A DNA stretch of 64,000 nt, from the NCBI GenBank assembly GCA_004172865.1, contig SEBV01000015.1, positions 62,001 through 126,000 on the forward strand, given 5' to 3'. This DNA is from Gammaproteobacteria bacterium. GTDB lineage: Bacteria > Pseudomonadota > Gammaproteobacteria > Pseudomonadales > Cellvibrionaceae. The notes below the pieces were generated by a model. That model was not told where the DNA came from, made no database searches, and saw only the letters and a program-made list of their open reading frames with translations. Positions 44,445-53,242 of the stretch are shown piece by piece (within the stretch, counting starts at the first letter, position 1; each line of letters begins with the position of its first letter). Both the position numbers and the translations under genes were made by a program.

Positions 44445-47405
44445 TTACCACTTCCAATTCAAACCCACTTTAAGCGTTAAGGGTGGACCAGCCAGTGTAT
44501 CCGTTGGTTTTTCAAAATCCGGATTCAAAGGCTCATTCGCACCACCATACCAATCGGTGTAACTGTCGTGATTTACTGAATTAGTTAGGTTAAGAATATC
44601 CAAACGCAATGTCATCAAACTGCCAGTAACAAGATAATCTGTTTGGATATCTTTGCTAAACGAAACATCGAGTTGTTTATAACCGAGGAATCCTGCGCTA
44701 TCAGGTTTAAAGGTACGATATACACAAGCATTCCAGCCAGCGCGGCAATCTTGTCCGTAAAATGTTTCAACACTTTGCAGATTTAATTTTGCCGAGAAAA
44801 CAATACCGGCAGGCAAATCCGCGATGCCGACAATAACCAATCTATGCTCCGGTAAATCATGCACGCGATGTGTACCGTAATCTGAAAGAGAGGGATAATC
44901 CAGCGAATAAGTTTCACCCACTTTGCGATTACTCTCTGCATTCGTATAGGTGTAGGCGATATTCATGCCCCAGGAATTTTCTTCCTTAGGTTTATCCAAT
45001 TTAATAAATAATGAATTGGTTTTTGTCTCAACACCGCTCTTACTAATAATCAAACTGCCGTAACCTGGAATACCACTTCCCCATGGCTGGCCCCAAGTTG
45101 AACCCGGCTCAAAAAAGCTACCGTCAGCCCTGCGATTACCCAGCATCCAGGTAAAGCCATCTTTACTGACGATGTGTGAAACACTTACTTCGCCTCGCCA
45201 ATCATCATTAATACTTCCGCGTAAACCCAAACTAAATTGATCGGAATAAGGTGTCTTTAATTTATTGTTTACGAGATCAACTTCGCGGCCAGCGCCCGTT
45301 CCATTTACAAATTCAGCGAGTCCTTCTGCCGTTAAATATTTAGGATCCCAATTAGTACAGTTGGATGAAACCGCATGACAGTCGCGCGTTGGGTCAGCAG
45401 AAATAAAATTCATTTCATAGGTTGGATAGGTTGCTTTGGTTCTCTCAGTTTGTAAAAAATCAAAAATATTTCGATCATAAGCGCGGCCAGCACCACCAAA
45501 TAATTCCAAATCATTGCTGTCACTCAATTTATACGTAAATCCAACTCGTGGTTGCCACGCATTTTTAAACGGCTCGCGATTGTTACCATCGCTAATATAA
45601 TGATCAATGTTGATGTTTGAATTTTGAAGGTTAGTCCAGCCACGCAATGCAATTACGACTGCATTAGGAGTTTTATAATCGAGGAAGCTTGATGACTCTT
45701 CATAATCCCAACGAACGCCAGCATTAATAGTTAAGCGTTCTGTTGCAGTCCAATCATCTTGAATATAAATACCGTATTGTTTGTTATCAGACTCAGCAGA
45801 ACCATCGCCAATACCCGCGAGCGGTGCGCCCCAGCGGACCTTTGAAGGCTGCGCAAGTGTTGGATCATATTGAATGTTGTATTCATACTGCGGATTGTAA
45901 GGTTGTTGCTCTGCCGCTTTCAGCGTTAGAGACTTATATTTAAATCCCGTTTTTATAACGTGGTTTGAAATGGCATGATACGTAAAATCTTCCTGGACGC
46001 CCCAACCAGTTTGACTTTTATTTTGGTAATCAGCACCACCACCGGCATTTAAAATCACTGCATTCGCATTATTCATTAACACTTGCCCATTCGCATTGGT
46101 ATGGGGACGCGGATTATAAGTTGCATCTTCATAAGTGATATGAAAATCATTAGTCCAATTATCCGAACGCCAGTTATGGCTTAAATCGTAGCGAGTTTCA
46201 TCATTTTTTTTGTCAGATCCATAAGACAATAAATTAAGACCACCAACACTGGTTAATTCAGTTTCGTTGCGAATTTTTGCAGAAAATTCTAGTTTTTGTT
46301 CTTCAGTAATCAAGTAATCGATTTTCCCAAAAAATAAATCTTCTTCAAAATCTGCAGAAATACCTTGGGTTGCATTGGTAAATTGTGATGGCAAGGTTGC
46401 TTGTGTATAACCACCACCTAAGGTCATACTTTTAGGGTCTGCATTATTTTTTGCTTCATATGCTAAAAAGAAATGCATCTTGTCTTGAATGATCGGGCCA
46501 CCAACACTAACGCCGTATTGATTTTGCTTTCCCGGTACTTTTTTATTATCTTTTACTTCGGCGGGATACATTTCTCGCATACCCTGATCGCTGTAATCGT
46601 AAAATACTCCACCGTGAAATTCGTTGGTGCCTGATGCAGTCACCGCAACAATTGCTGCGCTACTTAGCTGATCGTATTCAGCAGAATAATTTTGCGTAAT
46701 AACTTTGTATTCGCCAATCGCAGATTGTGGAAATGGATTACCGCGACTTGAATCTTGCCCTGTAACGCCACCACCTAATACATAATTTTTTTGACCTACA
46801 CCGTCAATAAACACGTTGATTGCGTTTGCGCTTTGTGCGCCGCCTCTAATTTTTGTGCTGCCGTCTGCAGCTTGGGTGAATTGCACACCAGGAGCCAAAT
46901 CGGCAAACGCAAGAAAGTTACGCGTGTTTTGTGGCAAGGTACTAATTTGCTCAAGCGAAACATTGGTGCCAATTTCGCCGCTGGTATTTTTTATTTTATA
47001 TTGCGTGCCTATCACGGTTACTTCATCGATCTTGTCATCATTGGTAACGGGCTTATCAATTTCAAAATCCAGGGATACAGATTGACCGACTTTTAACGTA
47101 ATCGTCTCGGGGGATTTTCCAGCTTTATCTTGCAATAGAATTTGATAATGACCTGGCGCCAAACCTTTGAAAGTGTATGAGCCATCTTTTTGCGTGATTG
47201 CACGAAAGGTATAACCGTTATCGATATTTTTTGCGGTAACTTCAATGCCCGGTTGCGGCAGCATGTGAGATGCAATAATGCCTTGAACGCTAGCACTACC
47301 AATTTGCGCGACAGAATATTGTGCCAATGCAGATAAGGTGATGGCACTGATTAAAGAAGTTAAACTTTTTTTTGAAAATTGAATTTTATATTTGCTGTTA
47401 TTCAT
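44445..47405 (-). CDS. Oar-like TonB-dependent outer-membrane receptor
   Basis: A 986-residue protein. ATG 47405 has AAGGA 7 bases upstream; the frame is open to 47432. The signal peptide ends near SVAQ. A carboxypeptidase-regulatory-like domain follows (about 35-110: VQGIIASHMLPQPGIEVTAKN, GSYTFKGLAPGHYQILL). Then come a plug domain (ISTLPQNTRNFLAFADLAPGVQF, INVFIDGVGQKN) and a large barrel ending in the usual aromatic residue (LKVGLNWKW). This architecture is that of Oar-type receptors. The ligand is unknown; the nearby carbohydrate genes make a glycan possible, but nothing in the sequence proves it. Confidence 0.88.
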   Translation of the reverse strand: MNNSKYKIQFSKKSLTSLISAITLSALAQYSVAQIGSASVQGIIASHMLPQPGIEVTAKNIDNGYTFRAITQKDGSYTFKGLAPGHYQILLQDKAGKSPETITLKVGQSVSLDFEIDKPVTNDDKIDEVTVIGTQYKIKNTSGEIGTNVSLEQISTLPQNTRNFLAFADLAPGVQFTQAADGSTKIRGGAQSANAINVFIDGVGQKNYVLGGGVTGQDSSRGNPFPQSAIGEYKVITQNYSAEYDQLSSAAIVAVTASGTNEFHGGVFYDYSDQGMREMYPAEVKDNKKVPGKQNQYGVSVGGPIIQDKMHFFLAYEAKNNADPKSMTLGGGYTQATLPSQFTNATQGISADFEEDLFFGKIDYLITEEQKLEFSAKIRNETELTSVGGLNLLSYGSDKKNDETRYDLSHNWRSDNWTNDFHITYEDATYNPRPHTNANGQVLMNNANAVILNAGGGADYQNKSQTGWGVQEDFTYHAISNHVIKTGFKYKSLTLKAAEQQPYNPQYEYNIQYDPTLAQPSKVRWGAPLAGIGDGSAESDNKQYGIYIQDDWTATERLTINAGVRWDYEESSSFLDYKTPNAVVIALRGWTNLQNSNINIDHYISDGNNREPFKNAWQPRVGFTYKLSDSNDLELFGGAGRAYDRNIFDFLQTERTKATYPTYEMNFISADPTRDCHAVSSNCTNWDPKYLTAEGLAEFVNGTGAGREVDLVNNKLKTPYSDQFSLGLRGSINDDWRGEVSVSHIVSKDGFTWMLGNRRADGSFFEPGSTWGQPWGSGIPGYGSLIISKSGVETKTNSLFIKLDKPKEENSWGMNIAYTYTNAESNRKVGETYSLDYPSLSDYGTHRVHDLPEHRLVIVGIADLPAGIVFSAKLNLQSVETFYGQDCRAGWNACVYRTFKPDSAGFLGYKQLDVSFSKDIQTDYLVTGSLMTLRLDILNLTNSVNHDSYTDWYGGANEPLNPDFEKPTDTLAGPPLTLKVGLNWKW

Positions 47406-47476
47406 AGCTTTTTCCTTTTCAATTGTTATCAAATTTGGCCGTTATTTTTATGAAGCCAATTTGATTCTAACGGAAA

Positions 47477-47505
47477 TTTTTGAAAAGTAAGAAGTTTTTG
47501 AAAAG
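47477..47505. repeat. Direct repeat upstream of the TonB receptor
   Basis: TTTTTGAAAAG occurs at 47477-47487 and 47495-47505, an 18-base period, 70-100 bases upstream of the receptor ATG. Two copies spaced near two helical turns could be half-sites of a regulator; AT-rich sequence of this kind can also arise by chance. Confidence 0.35.
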
Positions 47506-47616
47506 CTGCTTCTTTTAGTAACAGGAAAATGTATGAAAAATTATCATAAAATAATATGGCGCAACATTCATTATTTAATGGCGCGCAAATCAATCAATTG
47601 GAGCAAGATAAATTTT

Positions 47617-48315
47617 TTATGCGGTGATTTCAGTGGTTTCAAATGCGACGGTTATTTTTTCACCGTCCCAAATATATTCATAATGCGTGGTTTGGATTAC
47701 ATCTCTAATCACAGAGGGAGAAAATAATGCATAACAAATTTTATTATCGATTCGCACTGACCAGTAGGCAATGCCGGCATCATTATTTGCTTTTACATTT
47801 TCACCTAATTGCTGAGCAGCAGAATAATTATCTTTGCTATACCAATCACTTTGCTTAAAAGAGTCATCGCGAATATCACGCAAATTTGCGCTGAATTGAG
47901 TTTTTAAACAGCGCATACTCAAACGATCAAACTTTAAACCGACTACTGAAGAAAAATAATATTGTTGGTGATAACGCGTTTCGGCGATAGCAGTTTCCAC
48001 GTCTTCCGCCGCATAATAAATTCCGAAATCACCTTTTGAAAAACGTGAACCATCAGGATTCAAATGCACGAATGGCCCTAGCGCATAATTACAGCCGCGA
48101 ATTCCATAAGGACGTTCTTGCGCTGGCACGCGGTTTAAATTACCTAATTCATTGCGGATACGTGGATTGGTGAGTTCTTGAATGGCGAACAGTACTTCGA
48201 ATTGATCGTGATCAGCGACATCATCAAAAAGTGATTTAGGTGGGTACTTGCTGGGAATTAATCGGTATGCAGTTTGATTAAAAAAAGCCGTTTGCGGAAT
48301 GGCATTAATATCCAT
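47617..48315 (-). CDS. RES-domain toxin (NAD+-degrading family)
   Basis: A 232-residue RES-domain protein. The three name-giving residues are visible: Arg18 in TAYRLIP, Glu112 in TAIAETRYH and a Ser near 186 in AYWSVR. The PYGIRGCNYALGPFVHLNP and GDFGIYYAAEDVETAIAE blocks are typical. RES toxins (ParT, MbcT, Res) degrade NAD+ or modify proteins with it, and stop growth when unchecked (family knowledge). It follows its presumed antitoxin by 54 bases on the same strand. Confidence 0.88.
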   Translation of the reverse strand: MDINAIPQTAFFNQTAYRLIPSKYPPKSLFDDVADHDQFEVLFAIQELTNPRIRNELGNLNRVPAQERPYGIRGCNYALGPFVHLNPDGSRFSKGDFGIYYAAEDVETAIAETRYHQQYYFSSVVGLKFDRLSMRCLKTQFSANLRDIRDDSFKQSDWYSKDNYSAAQQLGENVKANNDAGIAYWSVRIDNKICYALFSPSVIRDVIQTTHYEYIWDGEKITVAFETTEITA

Positions 48316-48369
48316 TAATAAATGTTCCTTGCTGATCAGGAAAACGGTTATTCAGGCAAATTATTTTAA

Positions 48370-48765
48370 TTAGGAAAATTGCCCGTCGCGAATCGCATCT
48401 AAATGGCGATGCACTTCGTAGAGTGCGCTCAATAAACCTGAACTTAAAATTTCCATAGGTGGCCTGCCATCAAAAAATTTATTTTTATTTGGCATACGCA
48501 AAAAACCATATTGGTTTTCAGGATTTTCAAACAGGATTCGAAGTACCGCGTGGATGTTTAATAAATAGCTAATCCGCTCCAGCAAGTCGGGCGATAAACG
48601 CGCGCTAGCAGGTGCCGCTTGATATTTATGCAAGGTAGAGCGCCCTACTCCAAGAAGCGCCATTTTTTCTTTCTCTGAACAATTCCATTTGTCCATGATA
48701 TTGAGCGCAGTACCAACGGCGGCTTGCGCTGCGTTAGCAGGTAGAGCTTGGGCCAGAGCAGCCAT
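48370..48765 (-). CDS. MbcA/ParS/Xre-type antitoxin of the RES toxin
   Basis: A 131-residue antitoxin. The N-terminal half has a helix-turn-helix (EKEKMALLGVGRSTLHKYQ) as in Xre-type antitoxins, and the C-terminal half has the DUF2384 pattern NKNKFFDGRPPMEILSSG, which plugs the active site of the partner RES toxin in known structures. Antitoxin before toxin is the usual order. It is expected to repress its own promoter; an imperfect palindrome at 48780 lies just upstream of the start. Confidence 0.87.
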   Translation of the reverse strand: MAALAQALPANAAQAAVGTALNIMDKWNCSEKEKMALLGVGRSTLHKYQAAPASARLSPDLLERISYLLNIHAVLRILFENPENQYGFLRMPNKNKFFDGRPPMEILSSGLLSALYEVHRHLDAIRDGQFS

Positions 48766-48779
48766 GACAAATACCTCGA

Positions 48780-48794
48780 GTGACTTTTAGTAAC
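48780..48794. promoter_or_regulatory. Candidate antitoxin operator
   Basis: GTGACT-TTT-AGTAAC is an inverted repeat with 6-base arms and one mismatch. It is centred about 20 bases upstream of the antitoxin ATG (48765), where an autorepressor site is expected. It is short, so the call is weak. Confidence 0.3.
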
Positions 48795-48927
48795 CGATTA
48801 AACAAGTCCAGATTTTATGACGCGACTGCCAACACATAAATAATAAGCTGATCGGTCGCACCAAGCCTTAAATCCATAATAGAACATTTTTAATGATATT
48901 GTCTATTTATATTCATTTTATCGATCA

Positions 48928-50013
48928 TCAAGCACTTAAAATCTTGGTAACGATTTCTGCACCCGGGACTTTGGCTTCCACCAGCAAAACGATCATGGCG
49001 ATAAATGCCAAAGCTACACCGAGGTACCATAACAACGAAAACCAAATGCCGTAGGTCTTAAGTGGTGTGATATCCGCCGATATGGGTACGGACCATGCGG
49101 CAATAATATCCACGACGCCGACAAGGATAAAAAACAAGAGAAAATAAAAGCCGAACACCCAAGCCGCGTATAAACAAATAGTGGTTATAACCAGCAATAA
49201 AACAAACGCCAGCTGGTTACGGCGAGAGAAAACCAGGGCTTTTAGCACTTGGCCGCCATCAAGCGGGTAAACCGGAAATAGATTGATAAGATTCAGCAAA
49301 GCGCTGGTGGCCGCGACTAAACCGCAAAAATGGCTGCCGGTAATTAGAAAGGCCACGTAAAAAATGGCGGTCATCACCAGGCCATAAACAGGGCCCATCA
49401 TGGCGATATAGAGCGTTTCCCACTGGGTGCGCGCTTTGTCGCCCAAGGCAACTCCGCCTAGAAATGGGATTAGGTAAAAACCTTTGGTGGGGATTCCACA
49501 CTTTTTCATGGCTCGCACATGGCCATATTCGTGGAATACGAGCACTGCCACAAGTGCCAATGCAAACTCCACCGTAAACATCACGCTGTAAACGGCAACC
49601 GACGCGCCGACTAACGCGAGCTTTATCACTTTTACACTTTTGAGGAGTTTTAGCCCAATACCAAGTAGCACTACGCTACTCATTTTGCCGCCTTTAGCTT
49701 GAGGCTCAGTGGTTTTATCCTGATTTTGTGCGAACGTCAGCTTGGCTTGCTCACTTAATTCAGCGATTCCAGTAATTGACTCGGCATTTTGAATCTGTAG
49801 GTCATAAGCCACATTTTGCGTTTCTGTATTCAATGCGAAACGTAAGTTACCTGCACCTATCTGCGTGTCATCAAAAGTATGTGAGCTTTCTGCCTGCGCA
49901 AATGGCTTGACCGAAACCACATTACCATCCAGCGCTAATCTTTCTAACTGCAAATCAAAATCCAGGGTAACTGCGAATTGGTGCCCCTGAACCTCAAATG
50001 AAAACAATTCCAT
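48928..50013 (-). CDS. M50-family intramembrane metalloprotease
   Basis: A 361-residue membrane protein. The first about 110 residues are a soluble beta-rich domain without recognised family (MELFSFEVQGHQFAVTLDFDL). The rest has several hydrophobic segments with the zinc motif HEYGH (161-165) and the second ligand block NLINLFPVYPLDGGQVLKAL, the signature of site-2-protease-like M50 peptidases. Substrate is unknown. It is divergent from the CvfB-like gene with 86 bases between, and downstream of the toxin-antitoxin pair only by position. Confidence 0.88.
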   Translation of the reverse strand: MELFSFEVQGHQFAVTLDFDLQLERLALDGNVVSVKPFAQAESSHTFDDTQIGAGNLRFALNTETQNVAYDLQIQNAESITGIAELSEQAKLTFAQNQDKTTEPQAKGGKMSSVVLLGIGLKLLKSVKVIKLALVGASVAVYSVMFTVEFALALVAVLVFHEYGHVRAMKKCGIPTKGFYLIPFLGGVALGDKARTQWETLYIAMMGPVYGLVMTAIFYVAFLITGSHFCGLVAATSALLNLINLFPVYPLDGGQVLKALVFSRRNQLAFVLLLVITTICLYAAWVFGFYFLLFFILVGVVDIIAAWSVPISADITPLKTYGIWFSLLWYLGVALAFIAMIVLLVEAKVPGAEIVTKILSA

Positions 50014-50099
50014 AAACTATCTACTCTATTTTAATAACCATTAATCAGGCGCAGGCCTTACAATAGCGCCCATTATGCCCTGTAAACAAAAGGTTAAAC

Positions 50100-50930
50100 A
50101 TGCTTAAGATTGGTGAAATGAATCGCTTGCGAGTACTTAAACAAGTCGATTTCGGTCTGTTTCTGGACGGTGAAAAATACGGAAATATTTTGTTGCCAAA
50201 ACGCTATGTACCCGCGACCGCAAAAATTGGCGATGAATTAAATGTATTCATCTATTTAGACTCCGACGACTGCATTATCGCCACCACGCTCACTCCGAAA
50301 GTCATGGTCGGCCAATGCGCTCATCTCGAAGTAAAAGATGTAAATGCTGTAGGCGCATTTCTGGATTGGGGTTTGCCAAAAGATTTATTGGTGCCTTACA
50401 ACGAACAACTTAAACCCATGGAAGTTGGCAACAGCTACGTGGTTTGCGTTTATTTGGACCAACATACATCGCGCATAACGGCATCGTCACGCTTAAGCCA
50501 TCACCTTGAAGAACGCGCTAGCGATTTAAAAATCCAGCAGGAAGTGGATTTAATAATTTGCGGCCGCACTGATTTAGGCTTTAAAGCTGTTATCAACCAC
50601 ACGCACTTGGGTTTAGTCTTTCGCGATAACGCACCGCGCACTTTACTTTACGGTGAAAAATTAAAAGGTTTCATAAAAGAAATTCGCCCGGATCGCAAAA
50701 TTGGTTTGAGCTTGCAACCGGTAAACAGCCAAGTTCGCGATGAGTTAACAGAAATCATTCTGGAATTTTTAAAAGCGAACGGCGGCGAATCCACACTCAC
50801 CGACAAGAGCGAACCTGAAGAAATTTATTTCCAATACAAAGTCAGTAAAGGCATCTATAAAAATGCGCTGAGCAAATTGTACAAAGAGCGAAAAATTTTA
50901 ATTACCAAAGAAAAAATTACTTTAGTTTAA
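50100..50930 (+). CDS. cvfB: CvfB/YitL-like S1 RNA-binding protein
   Basis: A 276-residue protein of the CvfB family. It has three S1-like segments: about 1-65 (GEMNRLRVLKQVDFGLFLDG), 68-135 (VGQCAHLEVKDVNAVGAFLDWGLPKDLLVPYNEQ) and 145-205 (DLIICGRTDLGFKAVINHTHLGLVF). A winged-helix end with YFQYKVSKGIYKNALSKLYKERKI follows. CvfB in Staphylococcus binds RNA and affects virulence gene expression; the role here is unknown. AAAGG precedes the ATG. A terminator follows at once. Confidence 0.87.
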   Translation: MLKIGEMNRLRVLKQVDFGLFLDGEKYGNILLPKRYVPATAKIGDELNVFIYLDSDDCIIATTLTPKVMVGQCAHLEVKDVNAVGAFLDWGLPKDLLVPYNEQLKPMEVGNSYVVCVYLDQHTSRITASSRLSHHLEERASDLKIQQEVDLIICGRTDLGFKAVINHTHLGLVFRDNAPRTLLYGEKLKGFIKEIRPDRKIGLSLQPVNSQVRDELTEIILEFLKANGGESTLTDKSEPEEIYFQYKVSKGIYKNALSKLYKERKILITKEKITLV

Positions 50931-50950
50931 AAAATTTTGAAACAGAAAAT

Positions 50951-50984
50951 AAAAAAGGCGAAGACATTTGTATTCGCCTTTTTT
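50951..50984. terminator. Bidirectional terminator, cvfB-like / GH5
   Basis: AAAAAAGGCGAA (50951-50962) pairs with TTCGCCTTTTTT (50973-50984); the loop can close further with AC/GT. It ends the CvfB-like gene and, on the other strand, the GH5 gene. Confidence 0.9.
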
Positions 50985-51018
50985 ATTTATAACAACAGAT
51001 AAAACTTATAGCTCAGCT

Positions 51019-52437
51019 TTATTTAGCCGCATTCACGATGGTTGAAACCAGTGTTGGATAAATTTGAACTCCAGTGCTGCGGTTAAATAAACCCATTGAA
51101 TGATTACCGGTGCCACCGTTATCCCAGTAAACCGGAACCATTCCATGAGTGTATGCAGAATGTGTGATGTATTGATCCCAATAGGTACGATAAGCTTCTG
51201 CACCGGAAATATCAGTGCGTGAAATAGCACCGAATTCACCCATCACCACCGCTACACCTTGATCAACAAATTTCGTTTTCATGCGTTGGAATTGCGCATC
51301 CACATAAGCTTCATTAGCCCAAGTTTCCGTTGCTGAGGCATTGGTCGCATTTTTACCCCACTGCCAAATAGTGCTGGATGTTTCATTAAGTGTGAAATTG
51401 TAGGGATCGTAAAAATGCACTTCCATCATCAAACGCTTGCTCGCGGAATCTGTAGGGATTGTCGCAAAGTTTATGGTGTGATCGATATTGGTGTTGAAAC
51501 CTTGCACAATCAAATGACGCACGGCGTTATTGCCGCCCGTTGCACGCACTGCATTAACAAAGGTTTGATTGAAACTATTTTGCACAGTGTAGTATTCAAC
51601 AGTCGGTGTGCCGTAGTTACCATCCACCATCACTTCGTTTGTGCCCGCAAATAATAAATAATCATCATAACCTTTAAAGGTTGTTGCAATTTGCGTCCAA
51701 AATTTTGTGATGCGACTATTTACCGCGGTTTGATTCGCATAGGTAGGCTGCATCCAACCACCATCCCAATGGATATTAATAATTACATAAAGGCCGGAAT
51801 TTTTTGCGTAATCGACCACTTGTTTTACGTGGGTCATCCAGGTGCTACTGATGTTGTAATTCGAATCCGCATATTGAGTCCACGACAGCGGAATACGAAT
51901 AGTTTTAAAACCCGCAGACTTAACCGCATTCATAAGCGCTTGCGTCGGTACCGGATTTCCCCACGCCGTCTCTCCGCCAATGGCTTCCATGGTATTACCG
52001 AGATTCCAACCCGCGCCCATAAGCTGCGAGAGTTGTACGCTGGTAAGGTTGCGCATACTTGTGCTTGTGCTTGTGCTTGTGGTTGCAGTGCGTGCTGCTG
52101 TAGCAGCGCCCGAACTGTAACTGGTGCCGCCAGCAGTGAACTTAACCCAATACCAATATTGGGTGCCGGCCAACGCTGTAGTATCAGTATAAGTTTTGGT
52201 AGATACGCTCACCGCGCCCAATTTAGTGCGACCAGACGGATTGCTATCGGTGTCACGGTAAACCTCAGCGGTGGTGATGGTACCGCTAACTGTCCAGGTT
52301 AAACCGACATTGCTAGATGTTCCCGTAGCGGTAAGACAAACAGTTGCGCCACCACCACTGCCGCAGCTTTGTGCCTGCGCCATGGAAACAGTCAATAGAG
52401 TGATTAGCACGATAAAAGCGGATAATAATGATTTCAT
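51019..52437 (-). CDS. Secreted GH5 glycoside hydrolase (endoglucanase-like)
   Basis: A 472-residue secreted protein: signal peptide (about 1-22, ending AQA), an N-terminal fibronectin-III-like domain (24-118), a Thr/Ser linker (119-127) and a GH5 catalytic domain. Catalytic-site blocks are GWNLGNTMEA, KTIRIPLSW, NIHWDGGW, Glu268 in FAGTNEV as acid/base and Glu401 in MGEFGA as nucleophile. GH5 enzymes of this type cleave beta-1,4-glucans in plant cell walls; the exact substrate and subfamily are not certain. AGGAGAG precedes the ATG. Transcribed alone. Confidence 0.92.
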   Translation of the reverse strand: MKSLLSAFIVLITLLTVSMAQAQSCGSGGGATVCLTATGTSSNVGLTWTVSGTITTAEVYRDTDSNPSGRTKLGAVSVSTKTYTDTTALAGTQYWYWVKFTAGGTSYSSGAATAARTATTSTSTSTSMRNLTSVQLSQLMGAGWNLGNTMEAIGGETAWGNPVPTQALMNAVKSAGFKTIRIPLSWTQYADSNYNISSTWMTHVKQVVDYAKNSGLYVIINIHWDGGWMQPTYANQTAVNSRITKFWTQIATTFKGYDDYLLFAGTNEVMVDGNYGTPTVEYYTVQNSFNQTFVNAVRATGGNNAVRHLIVQGFNTNIDHTINFATIPTDSASKRLMMEVHFYDPYNFTLNETSSTIWQWGKNATNASATETWANEAYVDAQFQRMKTKFVDQGVAVVMGEFGAISRTDISGAEAYRTYWDQYITHSAYTHGMVPVYWDNGGTGNHSMGLFNRSTGVQIYPTLVSTIVNAAK

Positions 52438-52817
52438 TGTCTCTCCTAATTATTATTTTGGTTGGTTAGATTCAGTGATATTGGCCTACTGCGAGCGCTC
52501 CATTATTCCCAAGCCAGAACAGGAAACGTCGAACGAGCAAGCTCGTTCACCGTAATTTGGCCTAGTTACAACTAACCAGTCGCACCCAAGCTAAATACAT
52601 ACTAAAAGTAAAATTGACCAAAAGACTACAAAAATAAGATAAATAAGATGCAGTGAGTGATTGCGGAACAAATGCGGTTACATGAGCGAAAACTTATGTT
52701 TCATTTTGAAACATAAAAATTTATTCATATATAAAAAATTAAAGAACGGAAAAATGCTTACTAAAAGACATATTGAGGCAGGATGGAATCGGACTGTAAG
52801 AAAGACTCTGTACTAAT
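52438..52817. promoter_or_regulatory. 380-base intergenic region with palindrome, upstream of GH5
   Basis: Between the GH5 start and the end of fosA, both read on the minus strand. The palindrome GAACGAGCAAGCTCGTTC (52531-52548) has 8-base arms and a 2-base centre, about 95 bases before the GH5 ATG, a good operator candidate. The rest, 52560-52800, is AT-rich with no open frame or hairpin that I can support, and no clear terminator after fosA. Confidence 0.45.
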
Positions 52818-53222
52818 TCAATTATTGAAGAGAATCAGCCCTTCGTAAGGATTGAGCCGTATTGATTTCAAACGACTTTGTAGATCGCCCACATGAGCTT
52901 CAAGTTTGTGACCGTCGGGATCAAGAAAATAGAGCGAATCACCTTCGCTCTTATTTTCCTTCCAAACCTTCGCGTCATTACTGATGAGCAGTGAAGATAA
53001 TGCAGGGAAGTTTTGCTGAGGGATACTGAAAGCAATATGGGAATAATCCCGGCTGGGTTTGCTCTCATCCACTGAAAGACATAACCACAAATCACCTAAA
53101 CTTAAATAGGCTCCCTGCTTCCATTTGGCTCGCGCTTTAAAACCGAGAAGTTCGGTATAAAAAGTAAATGATTTTTCCAAATCATTTACCGCAAGTGTTA
53201 TGTGATTTAAACCGGTTAGCAT
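52818..53222 (-). CDS. fosA: Fosfomycin-modifying glutathione transferase FosA
   Basis: A 134-residue vicinal-oxygen-chelate enzyme. It begins MLTGLNHITLAVNDLEKSFTFY and has GAYLSLGDLWLCLS, then KSEGDSLYFLDPDGHKLEAHVGDL, as FosA does. Metal ligands His7, His62 and Glu108 and the catalytic Thr9 are present, as is the potassium loop KSEGDS. FosA adds glutathione to fosfomycin. It lies 20 bases after pepN with no mobile-element signs, so it looks like a native chromosomal gene. Confidence 0.88.
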   Translation of the reverse strand: MLTGLNHITLAVNDLEKSFTFYTELLGFKARAKWKQGAYLSLGDLWLCLSVDESKPSRDYSHIAFSIPQQNFPALSSLLISNDAKVWKENKSEGDSLYFLDPDGHKLEAHVGDLQSRLKSIRLNPYEGLILFNN

Positions 53223-53242
53223 TAATAATCATTCCTTGTGAC

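Noticed and set aside
47533-47727. 64-codon plus-strand frame upstream of the TonB receptor region
   Set aside because: It overlaps the end of the RES gene on the other strand, is AT-rich, has no clear ribosome-binding site and resembles no family.
51691-52302. 203-codon plus-strand frame opposite the GH5 gene
   Set aside because: It lies entirely antisense to a clear GH5 enzyme, and its Cys/Ala repeats mirror the Ser/Thr linker codons.
52818-53222. Horizontally acquired resistance cassette
   Set aside because: No integrase, repeat, attachment site or composition change is seen; fosA is tightly joined to pepN.
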